A stretch of 64,000 nucleotides of DNA from Lysinibacillus contaminans. GTDB lineage: Bacteria > Bacillota > Bacilli > Bacillales_A > Planococcaceae. A model generated the notes under the pieces. That model had not been told where the DNA came from, made no database searches, and saw nothing but the letters and a program-made list of their open reading frames with translations. Location: NCBI RefSeq assembly GCF_001278945.1, contig NZ_LGRV01000003.1:124001-188000 (forward strand). The letters are read 5' to 3'. Of this stretch, positions 55,554 through 63,215 are shown piece by piece. The number at the start of each line of letters is the position of its first letter. The first letter of the stretch is position 1. The position numbers and the translations under genes were made by a program.

Positions 55554-56195
55554 ATGAATGAACAAAAAAGTAAGGTTCTACGTGAGCGCCGCACACAGCA
55601 TATTTTGCAGGCAGCTTTTAAAGTTTTTGTGAGGAAGGGTTTTGAGTGGTCGACAATGCAGGATGTGGCACATGAGGCAGAGCTTGGTGTTGCAACAGTA
55701 TTTCGTTATTTCCCAAAGAAGAATAAGCTAATTATTGCGGTGATCAGGCAAATATTAGAGCAAAGTCTACCGACATTTGAAAAAATATTACAAAGTGGTG
55801 GGACGAGCTATGAGAAATTTGAAAAGGTACTCAATCACTACATAAAGTTATCAGAACCAGAATTATTAGATAAGATGAAGCTACTTGAAGCATTTGAGAC
55901 GTATGTAGCATTTTCACAGGAACCACTTGAAGATATCGCTCAATACTACGAGGCCTATGCTAATATTACGAATACTATTGCGCAAATGATTCGTGAAGGA
56001 CTTGAGGATAAGTCTGTACGAGAAGACATTTCAATAGAAGCAACGATGAGTGCCATGGCAAATGTGTTTGGCATTTTTGGAAGAAAGCTATCATTTTTTG
56101 AAAGTGCGCGAATGGGAACGTTGGATTTCATTCCAACCGATCAAGCGATGATTGTGAAAAATATATTTTTAGATTATTTAAAACCGAAACACTAA
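55554..56195 (+). CDS. TetR/AcrR family transcriptional regulator
   Basis: A 213-aa regulator with an N-terminal TetR HTH (residues ~12-58): QHILQAAFKVFVRKGFEWST, then MQDVAHEAELGVATVFRYFP. The C-terminal helical ligand/dimerisation domain is not assignable. It is convergent with the SRPBCC-flavoprotein pair and separated from it by a bidirectional terminator. It is the obvious local candidate to control that pair, though this is inference from position. Confidence 0.9.
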   Translation: MNEQKSKVLRERRTQHILQAAFKVFVRKGFEWSTMQDVAHEAELGVATVFRYFPKKNKLIIAVIRQILEQSLPTFEKILQSGGTSYEKFEKVLNHYIKLSEPELLDKMKLLEAFETYVAFSQEPLEDIAQYYEAYANITNTIAQMIREGLEDKSVREDISIEATMSAMANVFGIFGRKLSFFESARMGTLDFIPTDQAMIVKNIFLDYLKPKH

Positions 56196-56229
56196 TCTAA
56201 AGACTACATAGGTAATTATTTTCTAAAAA

Positions 56230-56266
56230 AAAGAGGTTGGTTCACATAGGTGAACTAACCTCTTTG
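56230..56266. terminator. bidirectional terminator between tetR and SRPBCC gene
   Basis: AAAGAGGTTGGTTCAC and GTGAACTAACCTCTTT form a 16-bp stem (one G-U) around ATAG.. with A/T runs on both sides. Confidence 0.92.
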
Positions 56267-56280
56267 TTGAGTTTGGAAAT

Positions 56281-56736
56281 TTAAGCTGTTACACCTTCAA
56301 CTTCGTGGATTTTTGCAGCGATTGTGTCTGTTAGCTCAGTAGCTGTTTCCGGTACGAAGTTTTTCAGAATGGTGTTAATCATTGCACCCATCATACCACC
56401 AGCTGTAATGTCTAAATAACCAGTCATGCGCGTGGAGTTCGCATCGATGACTTGTGCCTCGAAGTAACCGCCACCGTTAAAGTTGTCAGAAAGTCCTTTA
56501 AGGTTGAATGTTACTTTTGTTGGCTCTAGCCATTCAGTAATATCTACTTGTAATTTAACTTTTTTCTTCATGAAGCCAAGATCGCCTTTGAATTCCCAAG
56601 TAGATTGGTTTTCACTTAATATTTCGTGATGAATGTAACCAGGTACAAGAGGTGCCCAGTTGTTCATGTCTTGCACGAAAGCCCAAATTCTTTCGATTGG
56701 TACTTGTAGTTCTACTGTATGTGTTCCGTTTGGCAT
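56281..56736 (-). CDS. SRPBCC (CoxG-like) family protein
   Basis: A 151-aa START/Bet v1-fold protein (SRPBCC superfamily), most like CoxG-type members: PIERIWAFVQDMNNWAPLVPG at the N-terminus and a C-terminal helix with GAMINTILKNFVPETATEL. The fold makes a deep hydrophobic pocket for steroids, polyketides or lipids. It is 29 nt downstream of the ketosteroid-dehydrogenase-like gene, so a hydrophobic-substrate carrier or membrane-recruiting partner of that enzyme is plausible (inference). Confidence 0.83.
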   Translation of the reverse strand: MPNGTHTVELQVPIERIWAFVQDMNNWAPLVPGYIHHEILSENQSTWEFKGDLGFMKKKVKLQVDITEWLEPTKVTFNLKGLSDNFNGGGYFEAQVIDANSTRMTGYLDITAGGMMGAMINTILKNFVPETATELTDTIAAKIHEVEGVTA

Positions 56737-56765
56737 AGTTGTTTACGCTCATTTCTCTAGTTAGA

Positions 56766-58409
56766 TTAGATAGTACGAGATGCTGTGGCACCTACTACTT
56801 TTCCTAGTACATATCCCATTGTCATAGCTGGCCCGATCGTACCACCAGCACCTGGATAAATTGGGCCAAGCATGCTCATTGCGGCATTACCTGCAGCATA
56901 TAAGCCTTCAATTACATTGCCGCGAAGATTCATCACTTGTCCTTGTTCATTGATCTTTGGTCCACCATTCGTGCCAAGTGCGCCAAAGTTTACAGGTACT
57001 GCATAAAATGGTGCTTTTTCAATGCGACCAAGATTGGCTTCGGCATTACCGCCACCGCCTAAAATGTTTTCAAAATGCGTTGTGCCTCGGTGGAAATCCG
57101 GATCCACACCGTTATCGCAATGTTCATTCCAACGAGCAACTGTCGCTTCTAAGCCAGCAGCGTCTACACCGATTTTTTCAGCTAATTCCGTTAGCGTTTG
57201 CGCTTGGTCTACCCAATCAGGAGTAGGCTCGCCTGGCATCATTGTAATAATCATTGTACTGTCTTTTAGTTGTTGGTCGAAAACCATCCATACAGGCGGT
57301 TCGTTTGGATACTCCAGTTTTACAGGATCGAACTCGTAGAATGCACGTGGTAAATCATTGTATGTAGTGCCTTCGTGTACGAAACGTTTACCATACTTGT
57401 TGACCATAATACTGTTAGGACCCATACGACCACTACCAGTCTGGTTGATAATGTGGCCTTCGTATTCAAATGTTGGATCTTGCATGGATGGATACCACCA
57501 AGCTTCACTCATATTGCCAAGCGCGGCACCAGCTTCCATTGCCATAATCAGTGCATCTCCTTCGTTTCCAGGAGGGGACATTGGATGCGTGATTTCACCT
57601 TTAAGGAAGGTTTTCACTAATTCCTTATTCCATTCATAGCCACCAGATGCTAAAACAACACCTTTACGTGCGCCGATGTAAATTTTTTCGCCGTCCTTTT
57701 CCGCCACAACGCCAATAACATTGCCGTTGTCATCTACTACTAACTCTTTACCTGGTGTATTGATGCGAATATCGATACCGCGGTCAAGAGCACCTTTTAA
57801 TAATGAAGCGATGAGAGAACGTCCCATTGTGACAATGTTATTTTCCATACGGTCTGCTACGACTGTAAAATCGATTCCACCAATTGCACCACCCTCATTT
57901 AGTGTAAGAGGCGGGAATAATGGATTTTGACGAACTAATGAGCCCCATTCGCCAATTGTATTTAAATCAAATGGATCTGGATCGAGCGAACGTGTACTGT
58001 TATGAAGTGCTTCAGGTAAATGGGCGTAATATTCTGAATATGTTCCCGGTACAGAGAATCGTACGGGTGTATTTTCATGTAAATAGTCGATCATTGCATG
58101 ACCGTTGTCTACAAATACATCAATTAATGCCGGATTTGGTTCTTTCCCTTGTGAAAGACGTTTAATGAAGTTGAGTGCATCTTCACGTGAATCTTCAATG
58201 CCTGCTTCTTTCATATAGCGGTTCATTGGAATCCAAGGAACGCCACCTGAATAAGCAGTAGTACCACCAATTTGGTGTGTTTTTTCAAGCATTAAAACTT
58301 TTGCGCCTTGGTCAGCAGCTAAAATAGCTGATGTAAATGCTGCTCCACCTGTTCCGAGTACTACTACATCGACTTCTTCGTGCCATTGTGCAGGTTTTTT
58401 TGCTGGCAT
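56766..58409 (-). CDS. FAD-dependent dehydrogenase, 3-ketosteroid delta-1-dehydrogenase-like
   Basis: A 547-aa flavoprotein of the fumarate reductase/ketosteroid dehydrogenase family. The N-terminal Rossmann FAD motif is VVVLGTGGAAFTSAILAADQ. It is followed by GGTTAYSGGVPWIPMN, a KstD/fumarate-reductase block. The C-terminal GPIYPGAGGTIGPAMTMGYV contains the Tyr and Gly positions used in KstD catalysis. No other steroid-degradation genes are visible, so the substrate could be another cyclic ketone or enone. RBS TAGGAGGT. It forms an operon with the SRPBCC gene. Confidence 0.87.
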   Translation of the reverse strand: MPAKKPAQWHEEVDVVVLGTGGAAFTSAILAADQGAKVLMLEKTHQIGGTTAYSGGVPWIPMNRYMKEAGIEDSREDALNFIKRLSQGKEPNPALIDVFVDNGHAMIDYLHENTPVRFSVPGTYSEYYAHLPEALHNSTRSLDPDPFDLNTIGEWGSLVRQNPLFPPLTLNEGGAIGGIDFTVVADRMENNIVTMGRSLIASLLKGALDRGIDIRINTPGKELVVDDNGNVIGVVAEKDGEKIYIGARKGVVLASGGYEWNKELVKTFLKGEITHPMSPPGNEGDALIMAMEAGAALGNMSEAWWYPSMQDPTFEYEGHIINQTGSGRMGPNSIMVNKYGKRFVHEGTTYNDLPRAFYEFDPVKLEYPNEPPVWMVFDQQLKDSTMIITMMPGEPTPDWVDQAQTLTELAEKIGVDAAGLEATVARWNEHCDNGVDPDFHRGTTHFENILGGGGNAEANLGRIEKAPFYAVPVNFGALGTNGGPKINEQGQVMNLRGNVIEGLYAAGNAAMSMLGPIYPGAGGTIGPAMTMGYVLGKVVGATASRTI

Positions 58410-58455
58410 GGTTATACCTCCTATAATATAAAATATGTATTGAATCTTCAGAAAA

Positions 58456-58472
58456 TGATAGCATCACTATCA
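58456..58472. promoter_or_regulatory. inverted repeat upstream of the flavoprotein gene
   Basis: TGATAG (58456-58461) and CTATCA (58467-58472) around CATCA; a candidate operator for the minus-strand flavoprotein-SRPBCC operon, 47 bp before its start. Confidence 0.4.
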
Positions 58473-59010
58473 CTAATTGTATTTTAAGGGATATTTGTAA
58501 GTCATATCAAGTATAATTTAGTAAATGATTGGAAGTTACTAGTTATTAAGAAGTATAAGAGGAAAAAACGTTTAATTTGTAGGTAAAATTAATAATTTTC
58601 TGTTTAAATCAATAATTTGCTATCAAACGCATGGTGGGCACTCAAAAAATCTGTTGCTTTTTTAAGTGTCAATTGGGGTAATATTGTATTTTTGACGTTA
58701 TATACTAATCTTCTCATAAAAAGATTTACCGGAAATAGAGAGCTATTTTTGTAGAGTGTAGCAGGGGGTATTCGACGCTCGTCCGCAGGGGAGCTAGTAG
58801 TCTGTAGCGGAAATCAACTTTTTCTATTATTAGGATTGGGTGAAAATGATTAATCAATACGCCTGATTGCTTTTCTTTAAATAGAAAGAAGTAGGTACGG
58901 TGATGCGATACTCTTGTAAAAGTACCCATCTCTATTTATCAGCAATTAAATTTTTCAATGTCTTTGACTATAAATTTAAGAGGGTATATGGTGGAAGTGT
59001 AATGATGTAA

Positions 59011-59095
59011 TATGCATAAAAATGCGTTAAGTCGTATTTTTGACACAAAGTATATGTGAATTCTAACTTTTTGAAATAAACATAAAAATTCAGTT
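59011..59095. promoter_or_regulatory. two ARG boxes at argF
   Basis: TATGCATAAAAATGCGTT (59011-59028) and AAACATAAAAATTCAGTT (59078-59095) both resemble the Bacillus AhrC/ArgR consensus CATGAATAAAAATKCAAK. The second overlaps the argF -35 element, so arginine-bound repressor would block transcription, with the first as an upstream auxiliary site 67 bp away. Confidence 0.65.
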
Positions 59096-59122
59096 GATTT
59101 TATATTTATGCATGTATATAAT
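59094..59122 (+). promoter_or_regulatory. sigma-A promoter of argF
   Basis: TTGATT (59094-59099), 17 nt, TATAAT (59117-59122), 36 bp before the start codon. Confidence 0.75.
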
Positions 59123-59157
59123 AAACTCAACAGCAACGAAAGCAAGGAGCGAGAGCA

Positions 59158-60123
59158 ATGAAATTACTAGAAGAAGTTCAGTTAAAGTTAGTATCCAGTT
59201 TAAAAGGGAAAGACTTACTGACATTGCTTGACTATACAAGTGAAGAGGTAGAGCAATTAGTAGCACTGTCAACGCAACTAAAGACAATTACAAAAGCAGG
59301 GAAATGCCCTAAATTACTAGAAGGTAAAACGCTTGGCATGATTTTTGAAAAACATTCAACGCGTACACGTATTTCATTTGAAGTAGGTATGAATCAGTTG
59401 GGCGGTAAAGGTATGTTTATGCATGCACGTGATTTACAAATCGGACGCGGTGAGTCAATTCATGATACAGCACATGTGCTATCAGGCTACTTGGACGGCA
59501 TTATGATTCGTGCAAACTCTCATGCGATGGTGAAAGAACTTGCCGAGCATGCAGTAATTCCAGTGATCAATGGCTTAACAGATATTTATCACCCTTGCCA
59601 AGCTTTAGCGGATTTAGAAACAATCGCTGAAAATAAAGGTGAACTAAAAGGACTTAAAATTGCATATGTTGGAGATGGCAACAATGTGGCGCACTCATTA
59701 GTAGTCGCTTCTGCACACGTAGGTATGCACGTGGCAGTCGCAACGCCAGTTGGCTATGAATGCGATTCAGAGGTTATCGCAAAAGCACACGCTATCGCAG
59801 CAGCAAACGGTAGTACAATTACAATTACGAATGATCCTGTAGAAGCAGTCAAAGATGCTGACGCTGTATATGCAGACGTTTGGACATCGATGGGACAAGA
59901 AGAGGAAGCTGCAAAACGCTTACAAGACTTCGCTGGTTACCAAATCAACGATGAGCTTGTAGCAAATGCAAAACCTGATTACATGTTCTTACATTGTTTA
60001 CCAGCTCACCGTGAGGAAGAAGTTGCAACATCTGTTATCGATGGTCCAAATTCCTACATCTTTGAGCAAGCAGAAAATCGTTTACATGCTCAAAAGGCAG
60101 TACTCGCTTCAATTCTAGCGTAA
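59158..60123 (+). CDS. argF: ornithine carbamoyltransferase
   Basis: Forms citrulline from ornithine and carbamoyl phosphate. The 321-aa OTCase has the carbamoyl-phosphate loop Ser67-Thr-Arg-Thr-Arg71, [12 protein letters not shown], and the ornithine-site Cys280 in [16 protein letters not shown] sits 8-13 nt before ATG. It is solitary, with no other arg or ADI-pathway genes next to it. Together with the ARG boxes this favours the anabolic, arginine-repressed enzyme (argF) over the catabolic arcB. Confidence 0.95.
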   Translation: MKLLEEVQLKLVSSLKGKDLLTLLDYTSEEVEQLVALSTQLKTITKAGKCPKLLEGKTLGMIFEKHSTRTRISFEVGMNQLGGKGMFMHARDLQIGRGESIHDTAHVLSGYLDGIMIRANSHAMVKELAEHAVIPVINGLTDIYHPCQALADLETIAENKGELKGLKIAYVGDGNNVAHSLVVASAHVGMHVAVATPVGYECDSEVIAKAHAIAAANGSTITITNDPVEAVKDADAVYADVWTSMGQEEEAAKRLQDFAGYQINDELVANAKPDYMFLHCLPAHREEEVATSVIDGPNSYIFEQAENRLHAQKAVLASILA

Positions 60124-60319
60124 TGTTCGACATATGCTTCTCTGGTTGAGAAGTACTATATATAGAGTTCACATTGGCAACAGAGGGTGCCAATGTGAAT
60201 AACATAATCAGTGGCATGCAGACAGAGGGATGTAAACCACGCGCGATGTACGTTATCAAGATGGATGGCTTCATCGCTACATAGTGAAAGTAACCTGGGA
60301 GACGCTGGGTTGCTTTTTT
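60124..60319 (+). ncRNA. candidate structured RNA or 3' UTR after argF
   Basis: This ~195-nt segment has no convincing ORF but a chain of hairpins: CTTCTC/GAGAAG (60137-60153), TTCACATTGGCA/TGCCAATGTGAA (60168-60199, 12-bp perfect stem), GTGG/CCAC (60211-60240), and GCGATG/CATCGC (60243-60277). It ends at an intrinsic terminator (60289-60319). I do not recognise it as a known riboswitch. It may be a long argF 3' UTR, a relict leader or an independent small RNA. Confidence 0.35.
60289..60319 (+). terminator. terminator ending the argF downstream segment
   Basis: AGTAACC and GGTTGCT pair over 7 bp around TGGGAGACGCTG and are followed by T7. Confidence 0.7.
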
Positions 60320-60373
60320 TGTTATGAATAGGAAAAAACCGCACAAAATTCGCAGTTCAATATGATTACATAT

Positions 60374-60660
60374 TAGATTTCCCCGTATGCTAAATAAGGG
60401 AAGAAGCCTTCGAAAAACCAATCAGTTGCTGGTATGAAGTAAGAGCCGTAGTGGAAATCTAGATCCAGCGTTGTAATAATCCATTTACCACTAGTGGAGT
60501 GTGTATCTATGTACATGACTACACCGCCATTTTCTGTTGAGATTAAAACTTCAGCATGCTCAGGTGGCCAAAAAACACCAAAGCGTGATGGCTACGTACC
60601 CCAAGCACAAAAAAATGGTGTTTGGTTTTTAAATTGAGGAACTTGTTGTGATGAGGCCGT
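60374..60660 (-). pseudogene. decayed C-terminal gene fragment with an in-frame TAG
   Basis: The minus strand keeps an open frame of ~95 codons ending at TAA 60406/60374-region (…FFPYLAYGEI-stop). It is broken by one TAG near 60592-60594 between ...CAWGT and PSRFGVFWPPEHAEVL. Downstream of the TAG the frame reads STENGGVVMYIDTHSTSGKW and TTLDLDFHYGSYFIPATDWF, which look like real protein (strand-turn pattern, aromatic-rich). No start codon with an RBS lies upstream and more stops occur beyond 60690. The family is not recognised; I read it as a gene remnant. Confidence 0.5.
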
Positions 60661-60817
60661 ATTTTCCTCAGTTAAAAGTTATCCTGTATGTTATTTATAG
60701 CGGAGTATAGCCAACTGTGCGGCACGTAGTAAATCAATAGAACACGAGATAGATGTCGCAATTCTACACCATAATTGGATTAGTTCTGTTTTGTCAAATT
60801 GTAAACAAAAAAGAACT

Positions 60818-60825
60818 AGCGTTAG
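60818..60825. repeat. left copy of 8-bp target-site duplication
   Basis: AGCGTTAG immediately before the left terminal inverted repeat; identical to 61081-61088. Confidence 0.7.
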
Positions 60826-61080
60826 AAGGGCACTGAAAAACTCTAAACTAAGATTATTTTATAGTAATTTTTCATAGGGTATTATTTTACTATGCAAGGA
60901 TTTTGCGCGGCAGCGTGAGACTCCAGCAGGAACAGCACAAGACGTAAGACGCAACAAACCGCGCGTAGCGAGGGTTGCGGCTTACGCTGTGCCTGCGGAA
61001 AGCGAATGCTAGAGCGCAAAATCCTTTAGGTCCTATTTTTATTAGAGAATTTATTAAAAAAACATTTTTTCCGTGCCCTC
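60826..61080. mobile_element. 255-bp MITE-like element
   Basis: The left end AAGGGCACTGAAAAA (60826-60840) and right end TTTTTCCGTGCCCTC (61066-61080) are inverted copies (13 of 15 positions). They are bordered by the perfect 8-bp direct repeat AGCGTTAG, the footprint of transposition. No transposase is encoded; inside lies a 131-bp palindromic unit. It is best read as a non-autonomous element mobilised by an insertion sequence with GGGCACTGAAAAA-type ends elsewhere in the genome (inference). Confidence 0.65.
60896..61026. repeat. 131-bp long-palindrome repeat inside the MITE-like element
   Basis: AAGGATTTTGCGC (60896-60908) and GCGCAAAATCCTT (61014-61026) are perfect 13-bp inverted ends. 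The interior also folds on itself, for example GTAAGACGCAAC with GTTGCGGCTTAC and AGCACA with TGTGCC. The GC-rich body with GAGACTCCAGCAGGAACAGC and CCTGCGGAAAGCGAA resembles a hairpin repeat dispersed in many Bacillaceae genomes. Confidence 0.75.
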
Positions 61081-61088
61081 AGCGTTAG
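61081..61088. repeat. right copy of 8-bp target-site duplication
   Basis: AGCGTTAG immediately after the right terminal inverted repeat; identical to 60818-60825. Confidence 0.7.
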
Positions 61089-61105
61089 CTAGCTCCTTTT
61101 TACAA

Positions 61106-63157
61106 TTACAACCTGAATTGATGTATTACTTCTTCCAGTTCTACTGCCATTTTCGCTAATTCTTTAGCTGCATATGATACGTCTTCCATGGATGCGCTCA
61201 TTTCTTCAGAAGATGCAGCAACATTTTGAGAATGGTCATTCACACTTAGAGAAGTTCGAGACACATGCTCAATTTGATTGACCACCTCTGAAATACGATG
61301 TTTCATATTAGTTATGGCTGAACCAACCTCATTAATATTCGTTGAAACAGTTAAAACGGAGTCTTTGATTTCGTTAAAGGCTCTTCCGCTTTGATTCACA
61401 AGTTTCAAACCTTCCTTTGTTGAATTCGATCCCTGTGCTACAAGGTCCATGGAATCTTGAATACCAACTTTAATATCCATAACAATTTCACTTATTTGTA
61501 GTGCCGAATGGCTTGATTGTTCCGCAAGTTTACGAACTTCATCTGCTACAACAGCGAAGCCTCTACCGTGATCGCCAGCTCTTGCAGCTTCAATTGCAGC
61601 ATTCAATGCTAGTAAATTTGTTTGTTCGGAAATTGATTGTATCATCAAACTAATTTGACTTACTTCATTCGATTTTTCATGTAATTCGCCGATTTTTTCA
61701 GCAGAAGAGGTAACGTTTCTATCAATCTCATCCATTTGTTTAACAGTTTGATTGACAACTTCACTACCTTGTTTAGCTGTTTCAGCTGAAAGATCAATCG
61801 AATTACTTACATCATTCATGCTACCAGTAACGTCTTCTACATGCTTGGAAACTTCATTTATTATTCCTACAGCATGCTCCATAGCCATATTCTGTTCATC
61901 GGTCCCTGCAGCAACACTTTGAATAGATTCTGATATTTGAGTTGATGCTTTTTGGTTCTCTATTGCACCAGCAGCTAGTTCTTCAGATGTCGCTGATAAT
62001 TGTTGAGAGCCATCTGAGATTTTTGTAATGACTTCTTTCAAACTCTCAGCCATAATGTTGTAATTTTTACCCATATCTCCAATTTCATCGTTGGCTTTGA
62101 TGAAAATGCGTTGTGTTAAATCGCCTGTAGACATGGCTAAAGATATGTCACTCACTTTTTTGATGTTTCCAGTTATACGAGAGCTCATTACAAACGAAAC
62201 TAACACCGCAAGACCTGCAAAAATGGCGCCTAAGAAAATGATGATTTTCCCTATGTAATCCCCAGTAGCAGCAAGCTCATTTTGTTCAATAACAGCGATG
62301 TACTTCATACCTTCATTGTTAGAACTTACTACGTTTAATAAGAAGTCTTTCCCATCAATTTTTGCTTCAACTGTCCCATCTTTTTCTAAATTCTTTAAAG
62401 CAGGTACGTCTAATTTAGAGACTTTTTCAAAATTTAGTTTAGGATTAGCAGGGTTTGCTAATATCGTGCCATCGTTTTGTACTAAAATTACATAGCCATT
62501 TTTTCCGATTGTTATATCATTAATAATAGTAGTTAATCCGTCTAGACTAACATCGATACCTAGTGCACCTATTGGCGTTCCATCTTGTTCAATAGTCACT
62601 ACATTACTTACGATAACCCCATCAATTCCAGTTGCAGCATAGGCACTCGTTACTTTTACTTTTCCTGGATTTTCTAAAGCTGTCGTATACCAAGGACGAT
62701 CAGTTGGGTTGAAATTAGGGATAGTAGGACCTTCAGGATATTGAACATATCCACCATCAGCAGTACCCATGTAAACATAGGCTGCATCAGGATGTGTTTT
62801 CCCGAATTGTGCAAATACGTCATAGATGGCTTTCTCTTTTGCCCCATTTTTTGACGGTGTCATTTCTAGTAAATTACTATCTGTAATATCTACATAAGAT
62901 GTAATGCTATTATCGGCATTCACTATAGATGGGTTGGTAGCTAACAACATCGCATTTTCTCTAATTGATTGGAAGAAGATTGAAAGTGCATTGTCAACTT
63001 GCTTAATTTCTCGTTCACTAAATTTAATATAATCTTCCTCTGTTGATTCACTAACCTCAGCATTAACAAACAGTCCAATTAAGGTCATTGGTAATAATGA
63101 AAGAAGTAATGAATAAATTAATAGCTTTGCTTTAAATGAAAATCTACCTTTACTCAC
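61106..63157 (-). CDS. methyl-accepting chemotaxis protein, dCache sensor type
   Basis: A 683-aa chemoreceptor: TM1 (~10-30), a large extracytoplasmic dCache domain (~38-290) with [20 protein letters not shown] and [20 protein letters not shown] (the W-Y ligand-site region). TM2 (~300-325), HAMP (~326-380) and a cytoplasmic signalling coiled coil with the tip [20 protein letters not shown] follow. The Cache motif is like amino-acid/amine receptors, but no ligand can be named. Start GTG 63157 with GAGGTGG RBS. It lies 58 bp downstream of, and probably in one transcript with, the nitrilase-fold gene. Confidence 0.93.
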   Translation of the reverse strand: MSKGRFSFKAKLLIYSLLLSLLPMTLIGLFVNAEVSESTEEDYIKFSEREIKQVDNALSIFFQSIRENAMLLATNPSIVNADNSITSYVDITDSNLLEMTPSKNGAKEKAIYDVFAQFGKTHPDAAYVYMGTADGGYVQYPEGPTIPNFNPTDRPWYTTALENPGKVKVTSAYAATGIDGVIVSNVVTIEQDGTPIGALGIDVSLDGLTTIINDITIGKNGYVILVQNDGTILANPANPKLNFEKVSKLDVPALKNLEKDGTVEAKIDGKDFLLNVVSSNNEGMKYIAVIEQNELAATGDYIGKIIIFLGAIFAGLAVLVSFVMSSRITGNIKKVSDISLAMSTGDLTQRIFIKANDEIGDMGKNYNIMAESLKEVITKISDGSQQLSATSEELAAGAIENQKASTQISESIQSVAAGTDEQNMAMEHAVGIINEVSKHVEDVTGSMNDVSNSIDLSAETAKQGSEVVNQTVKQMDEIDRNVTSSAEKIGELHEKSNEVSQISLMIQSISEQTNLLALNAAIEAARAGDHGRGFAVVADEVRKLAEQSSHSALQISEIVMDIKVGIQDSMDLVAQGSNSTKEGLKLVNQSGRAFNEIKDSVLTVSTNINEVGSAITNMKHRISEVVNQIEHVSRTSLSVNDHSQNVAASSEEMSASMEDVSYAAKELAKMAVELEEVIHQFRL

Positions 63158-63179
63158 ATTTCCACCTCTGTTTATGCAC

Positions 63180-63207
63180 GAAGAAGGTACACCACTGTAC
63201 CTTCTTC
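63180..63207 (-). other. perfect hairpin between nitrilase-fold and chemoreceptor genes
   Basis: GAAGAAGGTACA (63180-63191) and TGTACCTTCTTC (63196-63207) form a 12-bp perfect stem with a 4-nt loop. There is no U tract on either side, so it is not a standard terminator. It may adjust the relative amounts of the two proteins through mRNA processing or stability. Confidence 0.6.
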
Positions 63208-63215
63208 TAATGCAT

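Larger units (their letters stand above)
58410..59157. other. gene-free 748-bp region between the flavoprotein operon and argF
   Basis: No open frame here has a convincing RBS or recognisable product. It holds divergent promoters. TGATAG-CATCA-CTATCA (58456-58472) is an inverted repeat close to the flavoprotein start. GGCACTCAAAAAA/TTTTTTAAGTGTC (about 58638-58670) is a hairpin. GACGCTCGTCCGCAGGGGAG (58775 on) is a GC-rich patch resembling the edge of a dispersed Bacillaceae repeat. Two ARG boxes and the argF promoter complete it. Confidence 0.6.
60807..61101 (-). terminator. chemoreceptor-gene terminator split by the MITE-like element
   Basis: If the element plus one target duplication is removed, the minus strand reads AAAAAGGAGCTAGC-TAAC-GCTAGTTCTTTTTT. 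That is a 14-bp stem (two G-U pairs) with a 4-nt loop and U tract, directly after the chemoreceptor stop codon. The insertion lies in the loop, so the 5' arm (61101-61088) and the 3' arm with U tract (60817-60807) are now ~270 nt apart. Confidence 0.65.

Noticed and set aside
58740-58812. GC-rich patch (GACGCTCGTCCGCAGGGGAG...) as a mobile element
   Set aside because: It resembles the edge of a dispersed repeat but has no inverted ends or target duplication; described only as content of the gene-free region.
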